The position numbers were made by a program, and so were the translations under genes. Below the pieces are notes generated by a model that saw only the letters and a list, made by a program, of their open reading frames with translations, searched no databases and was not told where the DNA came from. Shown piece by piece: positions 47,042 to 57,864 of a stretch of DNA of 64,000 nt. The stretch covers positions 7,621,371-7,685,370 of the forward strand of contig CM074185.1 in assembly GCA_037179385.1 (NCBI GenBank). Direction: 5' to 3'. Every line of letters starts with the position of its first letter. Position 1 is the stretch's first letter. The stretch is from Holothuria scabra (taxonomy: Eukaryota > Echinodermata > Holothuroidea > Aspidochirotida > Holothuriidae).

Positions 47042-48272
47042 CAGGATTCAAAATAAGTGTAAGCCCACTAGCCTGGGGCTAGTTGAACATTGGTGCAAGC
47101 AAGTACAATTTTAGTTAGCTAAGCCTGTCGGGCAAGTCCAATCCTGCTTATTCTTTAAATAAATGATGGCCAAAACAAGTGTTAAGTTAAAATATTAATT
47201 TGTGGATATATAACATAGTTACCAATTCGTGGTCAGGGAATAATTTAGTGTTCAAATTTTGCATAGCAATTTTGAAGATTTTTGAGGTCTTTCACACATT
47301 TCGTGAAAATGTAAGGGTTATGCACACATAAAACTGCTACACAATTTTTCATTTGTGTAGCGAATTGCGATGCGATACTGGATAAAGTATTCCCTGCTGG
47401 TTGTACCGGTATATATTAGTGTATGCTTTTGCCGAAATAAACTCCTGATCAAAGCAATTTACATAATGGCTTCAAAGTGTTGTACTGTACAGCACAGAAC
47501 AGTATTAAAGTGCATCATTTTGCATAGTACATATAAAGGTACCAATGTGTTTAATGTATTGCAGATCGTGTTGGTCAAAATGCTTGGTTCACAGGTAGCT
47601 GCTTATCGAGGTTGTTGCAAGATTCTGAGAAGTGCATGCCGCGCATTGTAATGTCTGTGTTAGCTTTGGCGTTCACCTAAAGACATGTGAAAGAAATGCA
47701 GACTTTTATTTCATCATTTCATCTACTGTATAGACAAATGCGGACATCAAGCAATGGTCTGATTTCAGCCGGCCATAGCTGGGGTCTATCACCTTCTAAT
47801 CTTTCAATTTCTTTGCTTACCTGTATCATGGATGGTTGTACTCTAGATTGTATCTTAATTCTTACAATTTCATTGAATATGAGGGTTTACAGTTCATATA
47901 GACAATAAATAAAGATGATTTAAGATTGATGGACCCCACTAATGACTGCATACAGTCACTAAACACAAGCACTAATTGGATTTATGTATAAGGTAAAGGA
48001 ACTGTTTTCTACCGAGCATTATTCATTTACTTTGAAGTTTCAAAGTATTATGAAAAGAAGGTTCATTCTGGCTATGCATTTCCAGTTGTGCACATAGGCC
48101 TAATGTTATACAAGCACCTACATGTTCGTTGCATTAGGCTAGTTACGACCGAGTCTTTTACAAGAACTGTGATTCACATATTACGGGCTAGTGAAACGAG
48201 TCCGGGCAAGTGACTTACAGGGAATGAAAGCCCGTCGGACAAGTGATTAACCAATGCTAATTTCGAACCCGG
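47042..48272. mobile_element. hAT-type transposon with 8-bp TSD
   Basis: CAGGATTCAAAATAAG (47042 on) and the reverse complement of the right end, CCGGGTTCGAAATTAGCA (48272 back), match the CAGGRTTCRAAATWAG pattern of a hAT end. TTAAATGC (47034-47041) and TTAAATAC (48273-48280) form an 8-bp duplication with one difference. GGGCAAGT/ACTTGCC and CACTAGCC words recur near both ends. The interior contains the palindromic repeat copy B (47765-47990). No transposase frame is visible. Confidence 0.82.
47765..47990 (-). mobile_element. Palindromic MITE-like repeat, copy B
   Basis: Inverted relative of 38890-39105: GATGGACCCCACTAATGACTG, ATATGAGGGTTTACAG and ATGGATGGTTGTAC appear in reverse order. It lies within the hAT element at 47042-48272, so either it inserted there or this part belongs to a family shared with copy A. 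Confidence 0.65.
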
Positions 48273-48280
48273 TTAAATAC

Positions 48281-50820
48281 CTTTGTACATTTTTTGGCAC
48301 TTTTTGTCCACATGCTGCTAACATGGCCGATATGAAAGTCAAGCAAAATATCCGTCGACTGGCGGATTTCAGTAGAGACCTCCATCGGCATTTACTTTGA
48401 TCTTTATTGTCACTCCCACCACACAGCTAAGACCCACTAATTTGTAAATAAACTGTCTCACATGTGTGTACACAGTGTATAAACTTGCTTCCATACCACA
48501 GTTCAGTCTTTTGTTTACATGTTTGCAATGTTCGTGCCTTTATCAGTGACCATTAGACCTACAGTTATGAAACAGATCTATAGTCTTGGTGTTTACTCAA
48601 GCTTGAGGTGAATGGGCAGAGTAAACTGAGAGCTGTGAACACAGGTAGTATCAGGCCTGAAAACATCATGACAACTTACAGTACTTAGTGTTTGCACAGG
48701 TACCAAAAAGTAGGAACCAGGTACCCGATCACCATACATGTTGGGTACCTCGGCACACAGTTTTACGGTGACTAAAAGATAACAAATTTTGCTAGGTTTG
48801 CTTCATAAGACATGTATGATAATATTTTCAGCTGTTTTGGAAAGTTCAGAAACACTTGATTTGTCACAAGGTTTTATCGTCTCATTTAATTTGTTTCAAA
48901 TAAAAAATGACAATATTAGTAAAAGAAACATAACAGAAAACAGTCTACTAAGGAAACTGGTTCTTTCTATTAAAGTCCTATATCAATTTGATATTGAATT
49001 TTGGGACATTTTCCTACCTCAAAAGCAAGCATACTGAGAGCTTAAAGCTTTTCCTTTTAAAACAACAATTTAAATATATCACATGACGAAATGGTCACAG
49101 TAAAAATATATACTTGATTTCCTTCCTGGCCAATTACACAATTTGATGGTTGAAAGACAGTAATGCTCCATGCAAGACATTTAATCCAAGTCAAGAAACC
49201 CTAGCCACAGTATGCAGAGCACCCAGAATTGGGGTTTTGATTACAATCCTGCCCAAAGTACCGTGTAATTTTTTGCAACTTATGTGGACTAGAAGCTTGG
49301 TGAAGTGATAAAAATAGACCTCCAGCATTGGGTTTAGAAACTTGATATACCAAGGTCATCAAGCGGTAACCTGTGCAGAAACCTGTGCAAACACTGAGCT
49401 TCCTGTATGTGTTATTAAAAAGAATCACCAAGGGAAATGTATGTGAAGTTAATTTCCAAGAAATTCAAATAAATACTCAGAGATTTGTGTTGTCGCTCCT
49501 TAAGCTTGCAATGGTGAATTTGACACAGGACCTGCTGGCCGGCAGTCATATGATCATGCAAGCATGGGAAGTGCAATTGAAAAACAAACACAGTGGGAAA
49601 ATATGTTGCCATGCCTGGGATTTCCATGTACACCATATTACACTTATGATGTCTCAAGATGTTATTGGCAGTGTAGCTTAAAAACCATTCAAACCCATCG
49701 CAATGTGTCTTTGCGTAGATGCATTTTAAATTTTGCAGTAGACAGTATGCCTAGGGTGTCACTGAGCAAAACATGATCCCCATTTGTTTGGGGGTGAAAG
49801 TGAATACACATGTTAACTTTACCACACAAGCTGGGTCAAGAAATTCCCAGGCTGCATACAGCCACATGCATTACTGTTTTCCTTCAAAATGATGTTTTGT
49901 GGCATCATTGTGTAAGCCCAACTGTCAATAATTTTCTGTGAGGAATGTTAGAAATGGCTTAATTTATGCAAGGTAGTAATTAAGCATGGAGATCTGTAAG
50001 TTTCTATTTACTCTTTGCACCAAATGTGCAAGGATTTATTTGGTAAGCTTTGGGACATAAAAATCTTGCAAAACACTGCTTGGTGCTCTGTACTTTTACC
50101 TTTTGTACATGTACAACTACTTGTACAGCAGGGATTTGCAGCAACTCCTTGAAATGAGTACTACCTTGCGTGCTCTGTAAGAAGGACAACTTGCATGCAA
50201 TTCTAATTGCAGGTAATACTTAAGTACAGTATGCACCCTGTACACAAAATTAGGGAAAAAATAAACAACGGTCATGTCTGTGGCAGAGGTTACATCATAC
50301 ATGATCATGATTATCAATGCATACACTTTTGGCAAGAACTGAAGACTGTGTCTATATGGTGGTTATTACAAAATTTGCAACATGTTTCAAGCATATTTGC
50401 ATAATTGCAGAATGTTACACATGATGATTATTTCCTGATTATGTCATAATCAGCTTGATGCTGGGTGATCAGTCAAATGCTACTTTTTTTCTGAAGACTT
50501 ACCATTAGCTAATGTATTAATGCAGTATTTGAGTTAGTACTTTGTCTCATTATGGATCATATCCAGCCTGGTTTATACCTTAGGATACCTTAGGAACCTC
50601 AGTGGACATAGGTCTATTGACCTCCATGTCCGCATCTTCTTAATCTTCATGATCTGGAACTGTAGTAATGATCAGAGAGCTAACATCTTCCTTTTGGGAA
50701 CATATATCTGTTGAAAGGCTATCCAGTGTCCTAGAACAAGTTTCCTCTTTTATCGTAAAATGGTTACTTCATGATAAAACTGGAAACTTATTGTAAGACA
50801 CTGTTAAGACTTATGGGGAC
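48281..50820. other. Gene-free spacer
   Basis: No gene or clear repeat recognised. Confidence 0.4.
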
Positions 50821-50870
50821 ATCCCTATGTGCCAACTCTTTGTTCTGACGTCTCTATGTCCCGACAAAGT

Positions 50871-51069
50871 GTACTTTAATTGGCGTCAACAAAAATGAAC
50901 TTTGGCGCTGATAATAATGTACTATATGCCACCAACAAAGTGTACTTTGGGGCTGACAAAAATGAACTTTGGCGCCAACAATAATGTACTTTGCTGCCGA
51001 CAATAATGTACTTGCAGTAGGCCCCAATAAAAATGTACCTTGGTACTGACAAAGTGTACTTTGGCGCTG
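50871..51069 (+). repeat. ~22-bp minisatellite, about nine units
   Basis: The unit is approximately GACAAAAATGTACTTTGGCGC. Variants alternate AAAGTGTACTTT, AAAATGAACTTT and ATAATGTACTTT in the middle. Array flanks carry an inverted word: ACGTCTCTATGTCCCGACA on the left (50848) and TTGGAACATAGAGATGTGG on the right, the latter repeated as ACGTAGAGATGG and ACATAGAGATG to about 51122. Open minus-strand frames here simply read the repeat. Confidence 0.85.
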
Positions 51070-51251
51070 TTTTGTTGGAACATAGAGATGTGGGAACGTA
51101 GAGATGGCGAAACATAGAGATGTAATCAAGACTTACAGTTCTAGAAGAAAACATGCCAGATGAAATAGACTGCACTATATTGAATAATTTTGAAGTGTTT
51201 TAATTGATCTGAAAGGAAAAAGTGAGAGGAAACCCAAAAATGAAGTTTATT

Positions 51252-51691
51252 CAGGGCTTGAAAAATTTTCTAAGGGCAACCCATTTTTTGAAATCAGTTG
51301 TTTGGTTGTCAAACATGCTGTAGAGCTCTTTTTTGTTGTCCAAATTAAAAATTACAGTGATAAAAGATAATGGATGTTAGTTAAACATGGTTTGCTACAG
51401 TACTTAATAGTTTGTTGCCCATTGTAATGACAGTTACTGTACATAGCAAACTTTGAAAGGTACAGTTCATGATGATGGTCGAGGAACACATGCTGTAGGG
51501 AGAACATAGTATTAATACAGTAGTTATGGGTGACTTTTAACATAATGGATTATCTGTTTGCATAGTCCTGAAAGAGCTACAGTAGGGTGCCCAGTGGGGC
51601 ATGTTCTGCTAAACAAGTCATCAAATTTTGTTGCCCAAACCATTAAACAAGAAGCCCTTTGGGACCAGAGCACCCTATTTTTTGGGCCCTG
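51252..51691. mobile_element. Possible hAT-like element (CAGGGCTTG...GGGCCCTG)
   Basis: CAGGGCTTGAAAAATT (51252) faces TTTTTTGGGCCCTG (51678-51691). GGGCAACCCA and TTGTTGCCCA words lie inside. The flanking 8-mers do not match, so the assignment is tentative. Confidence 0.35.
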
Positions 51692-52079
51692 AAATTGGCT
51701 AGGCCTATCTTTTAAAGTTGTACATATACTAGCTACCCCCTAACTTAGTTTATGGACCAGTGTGTTCTGATGACATTAAGTGTTGTTTGTTCATTGTGTA
51801 ACAAAGGAACCTATGCAGTCACCTTGGTGTTTGTATGTGTGTGTGCACCTGTAAGTAATGCCTTAGGGGGTACAGGCTGCTCACGAGAGCTCAAGCCTCC
51901 AAGTCTTTCCTTGCTCATGCAGATCTCGTAACTGGCGTGGCTACCCAAAATTTTGGACACTGCAATGAGCTTTGTCACATGATATGCAAGAGCCTGCCCT
52001 TTGCTCACGGCATTCAAGTGCCACATGTCTTAACTGGCTAAAGGTGAATTCTGATCATTTCCTTATGGGGAACTGTTCT

Positions 52080-53140
52080 CCAGCCTCGTAAGGCTTTGAG
52101 TACGGGTATGTGCTCTGTGTGTGTGCGTGTGTAAGTGACCAATTGGAATGTTATGTATGTGGTGTGGTAACTCAATAACCAAGGGGTCAATTTTTCTCAA
52201 ACTATGTTGTTGGATAGATGAGCCCTATCACTTTTGGTGGAGGTCAAAGGTCATTGGTGATCACCAGAGGCCAAAAAAGGGATTTTCTCTTAGTAGCTGT
52301 AACTCGGTATCTGTTGTTCAAACAGTGGCATAATGTTGGGATACGTTTGATAGGAGGTGAAAATATTGTTACACTGACCAAAATAATTGAAAAAAGGTTC
52401 AAAAGGTCAGGAAGTAATGTTTTATTGATATCTCCCCACTGAATGTGATGACCCGGCCGGGCAACCGGTAGGCCTTGACTTCACTTTACCTCAAATTTGA
52501 AATTTTGACCTTTGTGACATTTATGTGACTCCTTTTTCTTGTCTTGTTAGAAGAACAAAAAAGGCAATGTACCCTCCTATAATTTTTTTAACTTGAGTTA
52601 TTGATATTTCAGTATGTGTGCGTGTTAAAGGCATTGAGATGTGAGGCATATGTGGGATAAATCAATAACCAAGTGATGTATATATGAAGGTCACACAATG
52701 GACAGTTGTGTTACATGTAATATACATGTGTTGACTTACTTTGACCGTATTTGACCTTTTGACCTCTATGCCTTCTTTGTAAATTAGGTCTGGTTTTGAT
52801 TTGTTGAGACTGACCAACAAGGCAATTAACTATAGTACAGTACCATCCTATACTGCCCACAACTCAAGTAAATGACATTTTAGTGATTGGAAATGAGTGT
52901 ATGTATATGTCACATAGAAATGGGAGGTATGCAGTGTGATATTACTTCAAAGGACAAGTGAACAGTTTCTCTTAAACTGCAAGTGTTTGCACAGGGTATG
53001 ATTTTGAAATTTAATGTGCCCCTATGTTTTTGGTGAAGGTCAAAAGTCAGTGGGTGTCGAAGGTGAAATGCCTAAACTTGCTCCTCCGTTACTACAAAAT
53101 CATGTCAATGGCAAGGAACCATAGTGCCCTTGGGCTCTTG
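52080..53140 (+). repeat. AGGTCA repeat family, diverged member 2
   Basis: A TG-rich head (52106-52136) precedes TTTTGGTGGAGGTCAAAGGTC. The exact core is at 52241-52253, followed by TGATCACCAGAGG. A weaker core (AGGTCAAAAGTCA) lies near 53037-53049. CAATAACCAAG recurs near 52173 and 52662. The right end carries CCCTTGGGCTCTTGTTTG near 53127-53144. It is clearly related to the other arrays but not regularly tandem. Confidence 0.65.
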
Positions 53141-53144
53141 TTTG

Positions 53145-54500
53145 TTGGATTTATTACATTTATACTTATTAAGAATGGCCAAGCATATTAGCTATTCATT
53201 CCAGGTTTATGTTTAACTGGTGGGCATGAAAATGTGTACTGTGTAGCCAGAACAGTACCCCAACATTCTTACAATATGGGGAGGGTTGTCTCAGGGACTG
53301 AGGACAGTAGTGAGGGTATGACATCAGGATGCCATGGTATCTACGTACAGTATGTATGATTTGTTTGCCAAAAACTTTAGTTATGCTGCCCAAATCATTT
53401 ACACATGTGGCTGTAAAATCCTTTACAATTGCAACCTTAGTCATGATTATAACTAAAAAAAATTTGTGCAATTCAGCTTAAAATCACATGATAGTCTTAA
53501 ACAATAATAAGGTAAAGGATAGTCATTCCTTGCTTAGGAAAATGGTCAAAGTTTGATGATCTCCTTGTGTGCCTTTGATGTCTTTTAACATAGTTTTTTC
53601 TCACTAAAAGTACTGGAAGGAAGTGTTCTTCCTGAATGTAATGAACGATGAAATTACTACTGCGGTATCCCCAAAACTCATGTATAATTCTAGAGAGGCA
53701 TTGCTGAAAGAGTATGGTTTTATGCCAATTCAAATGGGAGTAGGGGCGGGAGCAGAGACTGCATTTTTCCTTCCAAGGTTTCAGACATTTCATGGCTGTA
53801 TTTTTTTTTGCAGTATATGATTGCACATGGTGCAAATAATCTGTCACTTTTCTTCTTGTATACTCAGCTTTAGGTTCATTGCTGAAGCAGTGTAGTTTCA
53901 GCATGGAAGCATATCAAAGTAAGTAGTACTTGCTTGGTTTTTAGCCTGATGTATGTGAGGATCTTTGTAGAATTGATTGAAATTCTTTGATCCTTTGTTC
54001 ATTTTGGCAAAGTATGTAGCTGGGCTAGTGAAATTGCTGTATGTTTTTTCTGCAGGGCACACACAAAAGTGCATCTAAATTTGTTGTATAAACTTTTAGT
54101 ATAGTCTTTACCAGTTTACATGTCATTATGCATCCATTGCAATACTGTACAAGCACCTGTTGCATGTTTATACATGGCCTATTAATGCACGGTGTCATGG
54201 CTTCTTGTTTCAAGGACTACTAACTTTTTCTCAGTGTAAATATTTACTGTTGTATCAGCTTATGTGAAGATTTTTTGGGCTATGCATCACAAAACTTGTA
54301 ACATTTTACACCTTTTAAATTAATTTCTGTGTGGTAAAGATCATGGAGGGTGCACCTTAACCGTTCAGTCACCACAAACTACATAACAGTTTGCTTCTCT
54401 TACAGAGCAATAAACACAGTAATGTCAATGTAACTTAACTGTGTATTGTATGTGGTTTGCTGTTTAATATGCAGGATATTTTTCCTATGATTGTTATCCC
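53145..54500. other. Gene-free spacer
   Basis: No gene recognised. An antisense frame at 53497-53904 (135 codons) has no identifiable domain and is AT-driven. Confidence 0.4.
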
Positions 54501-54519
54501 AACTCTGTGCTTAAATTCT

Positions 54520-54790
54520 GCAGCACTTGATATCATGACGGAATCTAGGCCGATGCTCTCCATATAGCAACAGTGTAGAAAATGCTCTCATATCCCACTG
54601 ACCAGTGACCACTCTGCTGACTGACTGACTATACTGAGATAACAGAACAAAGATCCCTTATGTAGTCATTGGCTATATCTTCATACAGTAGAGTCTTCTG
54701 GCACCCTATCTGCAATTACTGTACCCGGAAAAAGGCCTTGAAATCCGGGTTTTTAGAGTATCGGGCAAGTTATAGCTTAATGTCTTTAAT
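54520..54790 (+). repeat. Dispersed repeat shared with 59960-60255, copy 1
   Basis: ATCATGACGGAATCTAGG, GATGCTC, ACTGAGATAACAGAACAAAG, CTTATGTAGTC and TATCTTCATACAG appear in the same order and strand as at 59960-60255. The shared tail is a CCTTGAAATCCGGGTTTTT-like block. Confidence 0.65.
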
Positions 54791-54926
54791 CTCCATTCAA
54801 TTTTTAATGCCTCTATAAGAGTGTCTATTCATCATGCAGTGCACACACCATGTTTTGTGGAGAAACTTTGTGTGTTTTGGGGGAATGGCACTAACTGCAT
54901 GGCCTTGCATGATGGTATGAAAGTTC

Positions 54927-55121
54927 CTATAGAGCGTTCTCATGTGATGTCATAAATGGTTCGCCATGCCTAAGGCCTGGAAGCAAATTAGCACTCATTA
55001 ATTCAGTTAGTGTCAACTGATTCTCAGCTAGTGTTGTAGCTGCAGTATACTAATACTGCACTGTAGTTTTTGCCTGGCAAAAGTGGGTGGGGCTTGTGAC
55101 TTCAGTGAAAACACTCTATAG
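54927..55121. mobile_element. 195-bp MITE (CTATAGAGYGTTYTCA ends)
   Basis: CTATAGAGCGTTCTCATG (54927) mirrors the right end, which reads CTATAGAGTGTTTTCACT on the minus strand (55121 back). TGATGTCA and TGAAGTCA follow in each arm. The palindromic CTATAG termini prevent an unambiguous duplication (TA is possible). Confidence 0.65.
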
Positions 55122-56130
55122 TGCATGGTGCAATGTGCATGGTGGACCATACTTTACTGTAGGCTAGTACATGATTTTATGTTTGCTAGTCAAAATGGCT
55201 GGGGTTTGAAGAGTATGCCCACGTATTCCTTACCTGTCGTAAGAGGCGAAAATGGGGAGACTTGAACAGTATTTGAGCAGTAGGCCTATTACTATACACT
55301 ATATTACACATTCGGGTTGTAATCTATGTAAACTTACTAACTAGTCAAAGTCATTTAACTCTAGTACAATGAACATGGACACACCCTATACACTAACTCT
55401 ACATGTTCTAACAGTGTATCCTCTACTTAATGTGTTCTCAGGGCTGGCTCATACTCTAACATTTTGCTTTACTATTACCTGTATGCACACCAATGTGTTG
55501 AAATGATACACTGCAGGCTACAGATCAGAACTTGAATGCATCTGCCCAGAGACTTCTATGATCACATAATGTATTTACAAGTAAATTTCTGTCCCTTTTG
55601 TTTGAAGGAAGTAATTTAGAAAGATTGAACTTTTATGCTGCTTGTTACATTCCTGAGAGTTTAATTGTCCTTGTTGTGAAAACTTTCAATATCTGTGTAT
55701 TCCTCTTTATATTTTTAGTATTCACCCTGCTCATAGTGATATTGGTAATTTCATTTGCATTCATTTTATTTGTTCATATTGATTCTGGCTTCCAATTGTG
55801 AACCAAAGGACACTATGTAAAATCAAAGGAACAATTTTTCCCCAAGAAGACCGAAAAGGTTGAAAATTTGGCATGCCCAGGCACCATTTTCTTTCCTTGT
55901 CATTTTCAGTTGGTCAATATTACATGAAAACGCCCTTTCAATAAAATGCTGGCATTACCCAGCCCTACCCTGGTACTGTAATTTGGTGTTATCAACACTC
56001 CACATTTTCAGGTCAGCTATCCTAACCAATTGGGGAGAGACACATTCTTGCTGGCATTTTGCCAGCTTGGGGGTCTAAGAGGAGGGATATCCCATCACCT
56101 TTGCAAATTGTTAGCATTTTTTAAAAAGCT
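55122..56130. other. Gene-free spacer
   Basis: No gene recognised. The T-rich frame at 55598-55801 would be hydrophobic but only reflects poly-T content. GTATTCCTTACCTGTCGTAA near 55223-55243 looks like a fragment of a repeat; family unknown. Confidence 0.35.
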
Positions 56131-56134
56131 TTAA

Positions 56135-56384
56135 CCCTTTACCGTTGTTTGGGCCCTTTTGGACCCATGCGGAGAGCGCGGCTGTCACCCATCTTTACTG
56201 TTTCACACGGAGCTCGAAACTGTGAGTAGCTACCCAAAAATTAGGCCACAACAACGAGAGGGACAATAGTTTAAGGTCACAGGGTCAATAACCTAGTGAA
56301 GCTTATGCAGGGCGTGCTACGTCCACTTTTCGGCCCACTCCTGAGGCGGGCAAATATGCCCGATTGGAGCACAACGGTAAAGGG
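56135..56384 (+). mobile_element. piggyBac-like MITE, copy 1
   Basis: Starts CCCTTTACCGTTGT directly after TTAA (56131-56134) and ends ACAACGGTAAAGGG. The expected right-hand TTAA is TCAG (56385-56388), a mutated duplication. Inside, GGGCCCTTTTGGACCC and AAACTGTGAGTAGCTACC match copy 2. CCC termini with a TTAA target are hallmarks of piggyBac-superfamily elements. At 250 bp it has no coding room. Confidence 0.82.
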
Positions 56385-56478
56385 TCAGTCTAAAGTATCT
56401 GCAACACGGGACTGTGCACACACGCAGAGAGAGCGGCATCGGGTTTGCGGGAAACACACTCCACAGGCTTTATTTTAA

Positions 56479-56729
56479 CCCTTTACCATTGTTTGGGTCC
56501 TTTTGGACCCATGCGGAGAGCTCGGCTGTCACCCATCTTTACTGTTTCACGCGGAGCTCGAAACTGCGAGTAGCTACCTGAAGATTGGGCCACAACAACG
56601 AGAGGGACAATAGTTTAAGGTCAGGGGGTCAATAACCTACGGAAGCTGATGCAGGGGGTGCTACGTCCGCTTTTCCTCCCACTCCCGAGGTGTGCAAATA
56701 TGCCCCGATTGGAGCTCAACGGTAAAGGG
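56479..56729 (+). mobile_element. piggyBac-like MITE, copy 2
   Basis: Starts CCCTTTACCATTGT after TTAA (56475-56478) and ends CAACGGTAAAGGG followed by TTAA (56730-56733), an intact duplication. It is about 90% like copy 1 by eye and in the same orientation, with 94 bp between them. GGGTCCTTTTGGACCC forms a hairpin near the left end. Confidence 0.85.
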
Positions 56730-56733
56730 TTAA

Positions 56734-57860
56734 TAGATACTGTAAAACCGTGTGGAATTTTTTCAATAAGTTGAAAGCTATACTGTAGATTAGTCATGAA
56801 GGGTTTTTTTTTTTTGTCATACATTGTGGAAAACATTAATATCACATGAGGTACATTGTCAAGAACTTTTACCAATATTTACCACATGACAAAAAATGAT
56901 GCACAGCCCATTGCTGTATTGTTGGATGGCAGGTTCAAAATATAAACGGTGGAAATGAACTTTTATCATATTTCTATTGGTAGAATAGCAATAAACCACA
57001 ATTGTCAGATTATTATTCATTAATAAAACAGTCTTGCCTACAAACTTGGAACAATAACTGATTACGCTTTAGGGCACCTGCTGTTTTTCTAATTTGAAAG
57101 TCTCAACTATTTATTCACAAATAATAATCCAACAAATGCAGAGATCTACCCCTTCAATGTGCATTTTTAGTTTGGTCCTTTTGGCAGTTCATATTTAAGA
57201 ATTTGCTGTAAGTTTTCATTTAAACCCTTTATAGGTTTTGGGTTTCTATTGAACCAGAATGTTCAGCACTGCTGCTCATCGAAGCAGCTGATTGCATTAA
57301 TGAAACAATCAAGACATAAAAATGGGAACTACAGTAACTGTGGTAGTCATGACTGATCTCCTTTAATAAAGGCAAAGATTTCATATGTCATCTTTTAGAC
57401 ATCTTTTTCATCCTTCAGGGCAAACATTTTTTTAGAAAATATCTTTTTGGGGCAAGTGCTCCCCTTTGTCCCAGTATGATTACTGTATGTGCCTGCAAAG
57501 TTGAATCATGCTACTGTAGATGTTTGTGTTGTTAAGTGTTTCTTACTGTACATAATTAGGGAGACAGGTAATTCTGATGTCTCTTTGTTCTGACAAGTTG
57601 ATTGGATGATTAATGCTAGGGTTAGGACTGGCAATAGGTACAGTTTAAAAGACAATCACTCATCACACCATGCAGTATCATTTTCCAAACCTACATTATT
57701 TACTTGTATGCTCTATAGCCCGTCCCACCACTGTCTAAACTCATCCTTATCCAGACACAATCTGAGTTCATTGTTTTAGTGTATATGGCTTTACAAAGTT
57801 GTAATGTGTATTGTGTAATCAGAACGCTCCAAGTGCATTGCTGTGTAATTGAGCTACTCT
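56734..57860. other. Gene-free spacer
   Basis: No gene recognised. GATGTCTCTTTGTTCTGACA near 57575-57596 matches the inverted flank of the 22-bp minisatellite at 50.85 kb. AACCCTTTATAGGTTTTGGG near 57224-57243 loosely resembles the left end of the piggyBac-like MITEs. Confidence 0.4.
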
Positions 57861-57864
57861 GCAT

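Noticed and set aside
50854..51175. Overlapping minus-strand frames of 91 and 99 codons
   Set aside because: They read through the 22-bp minisatellite; periodic protein is a by-product.
55598..55801. Hydrophobic frame resembling a membrane segment
   Set aside because: Poly-T content alone gives Phe/Leu/Ile/Val runs; no supporting context.
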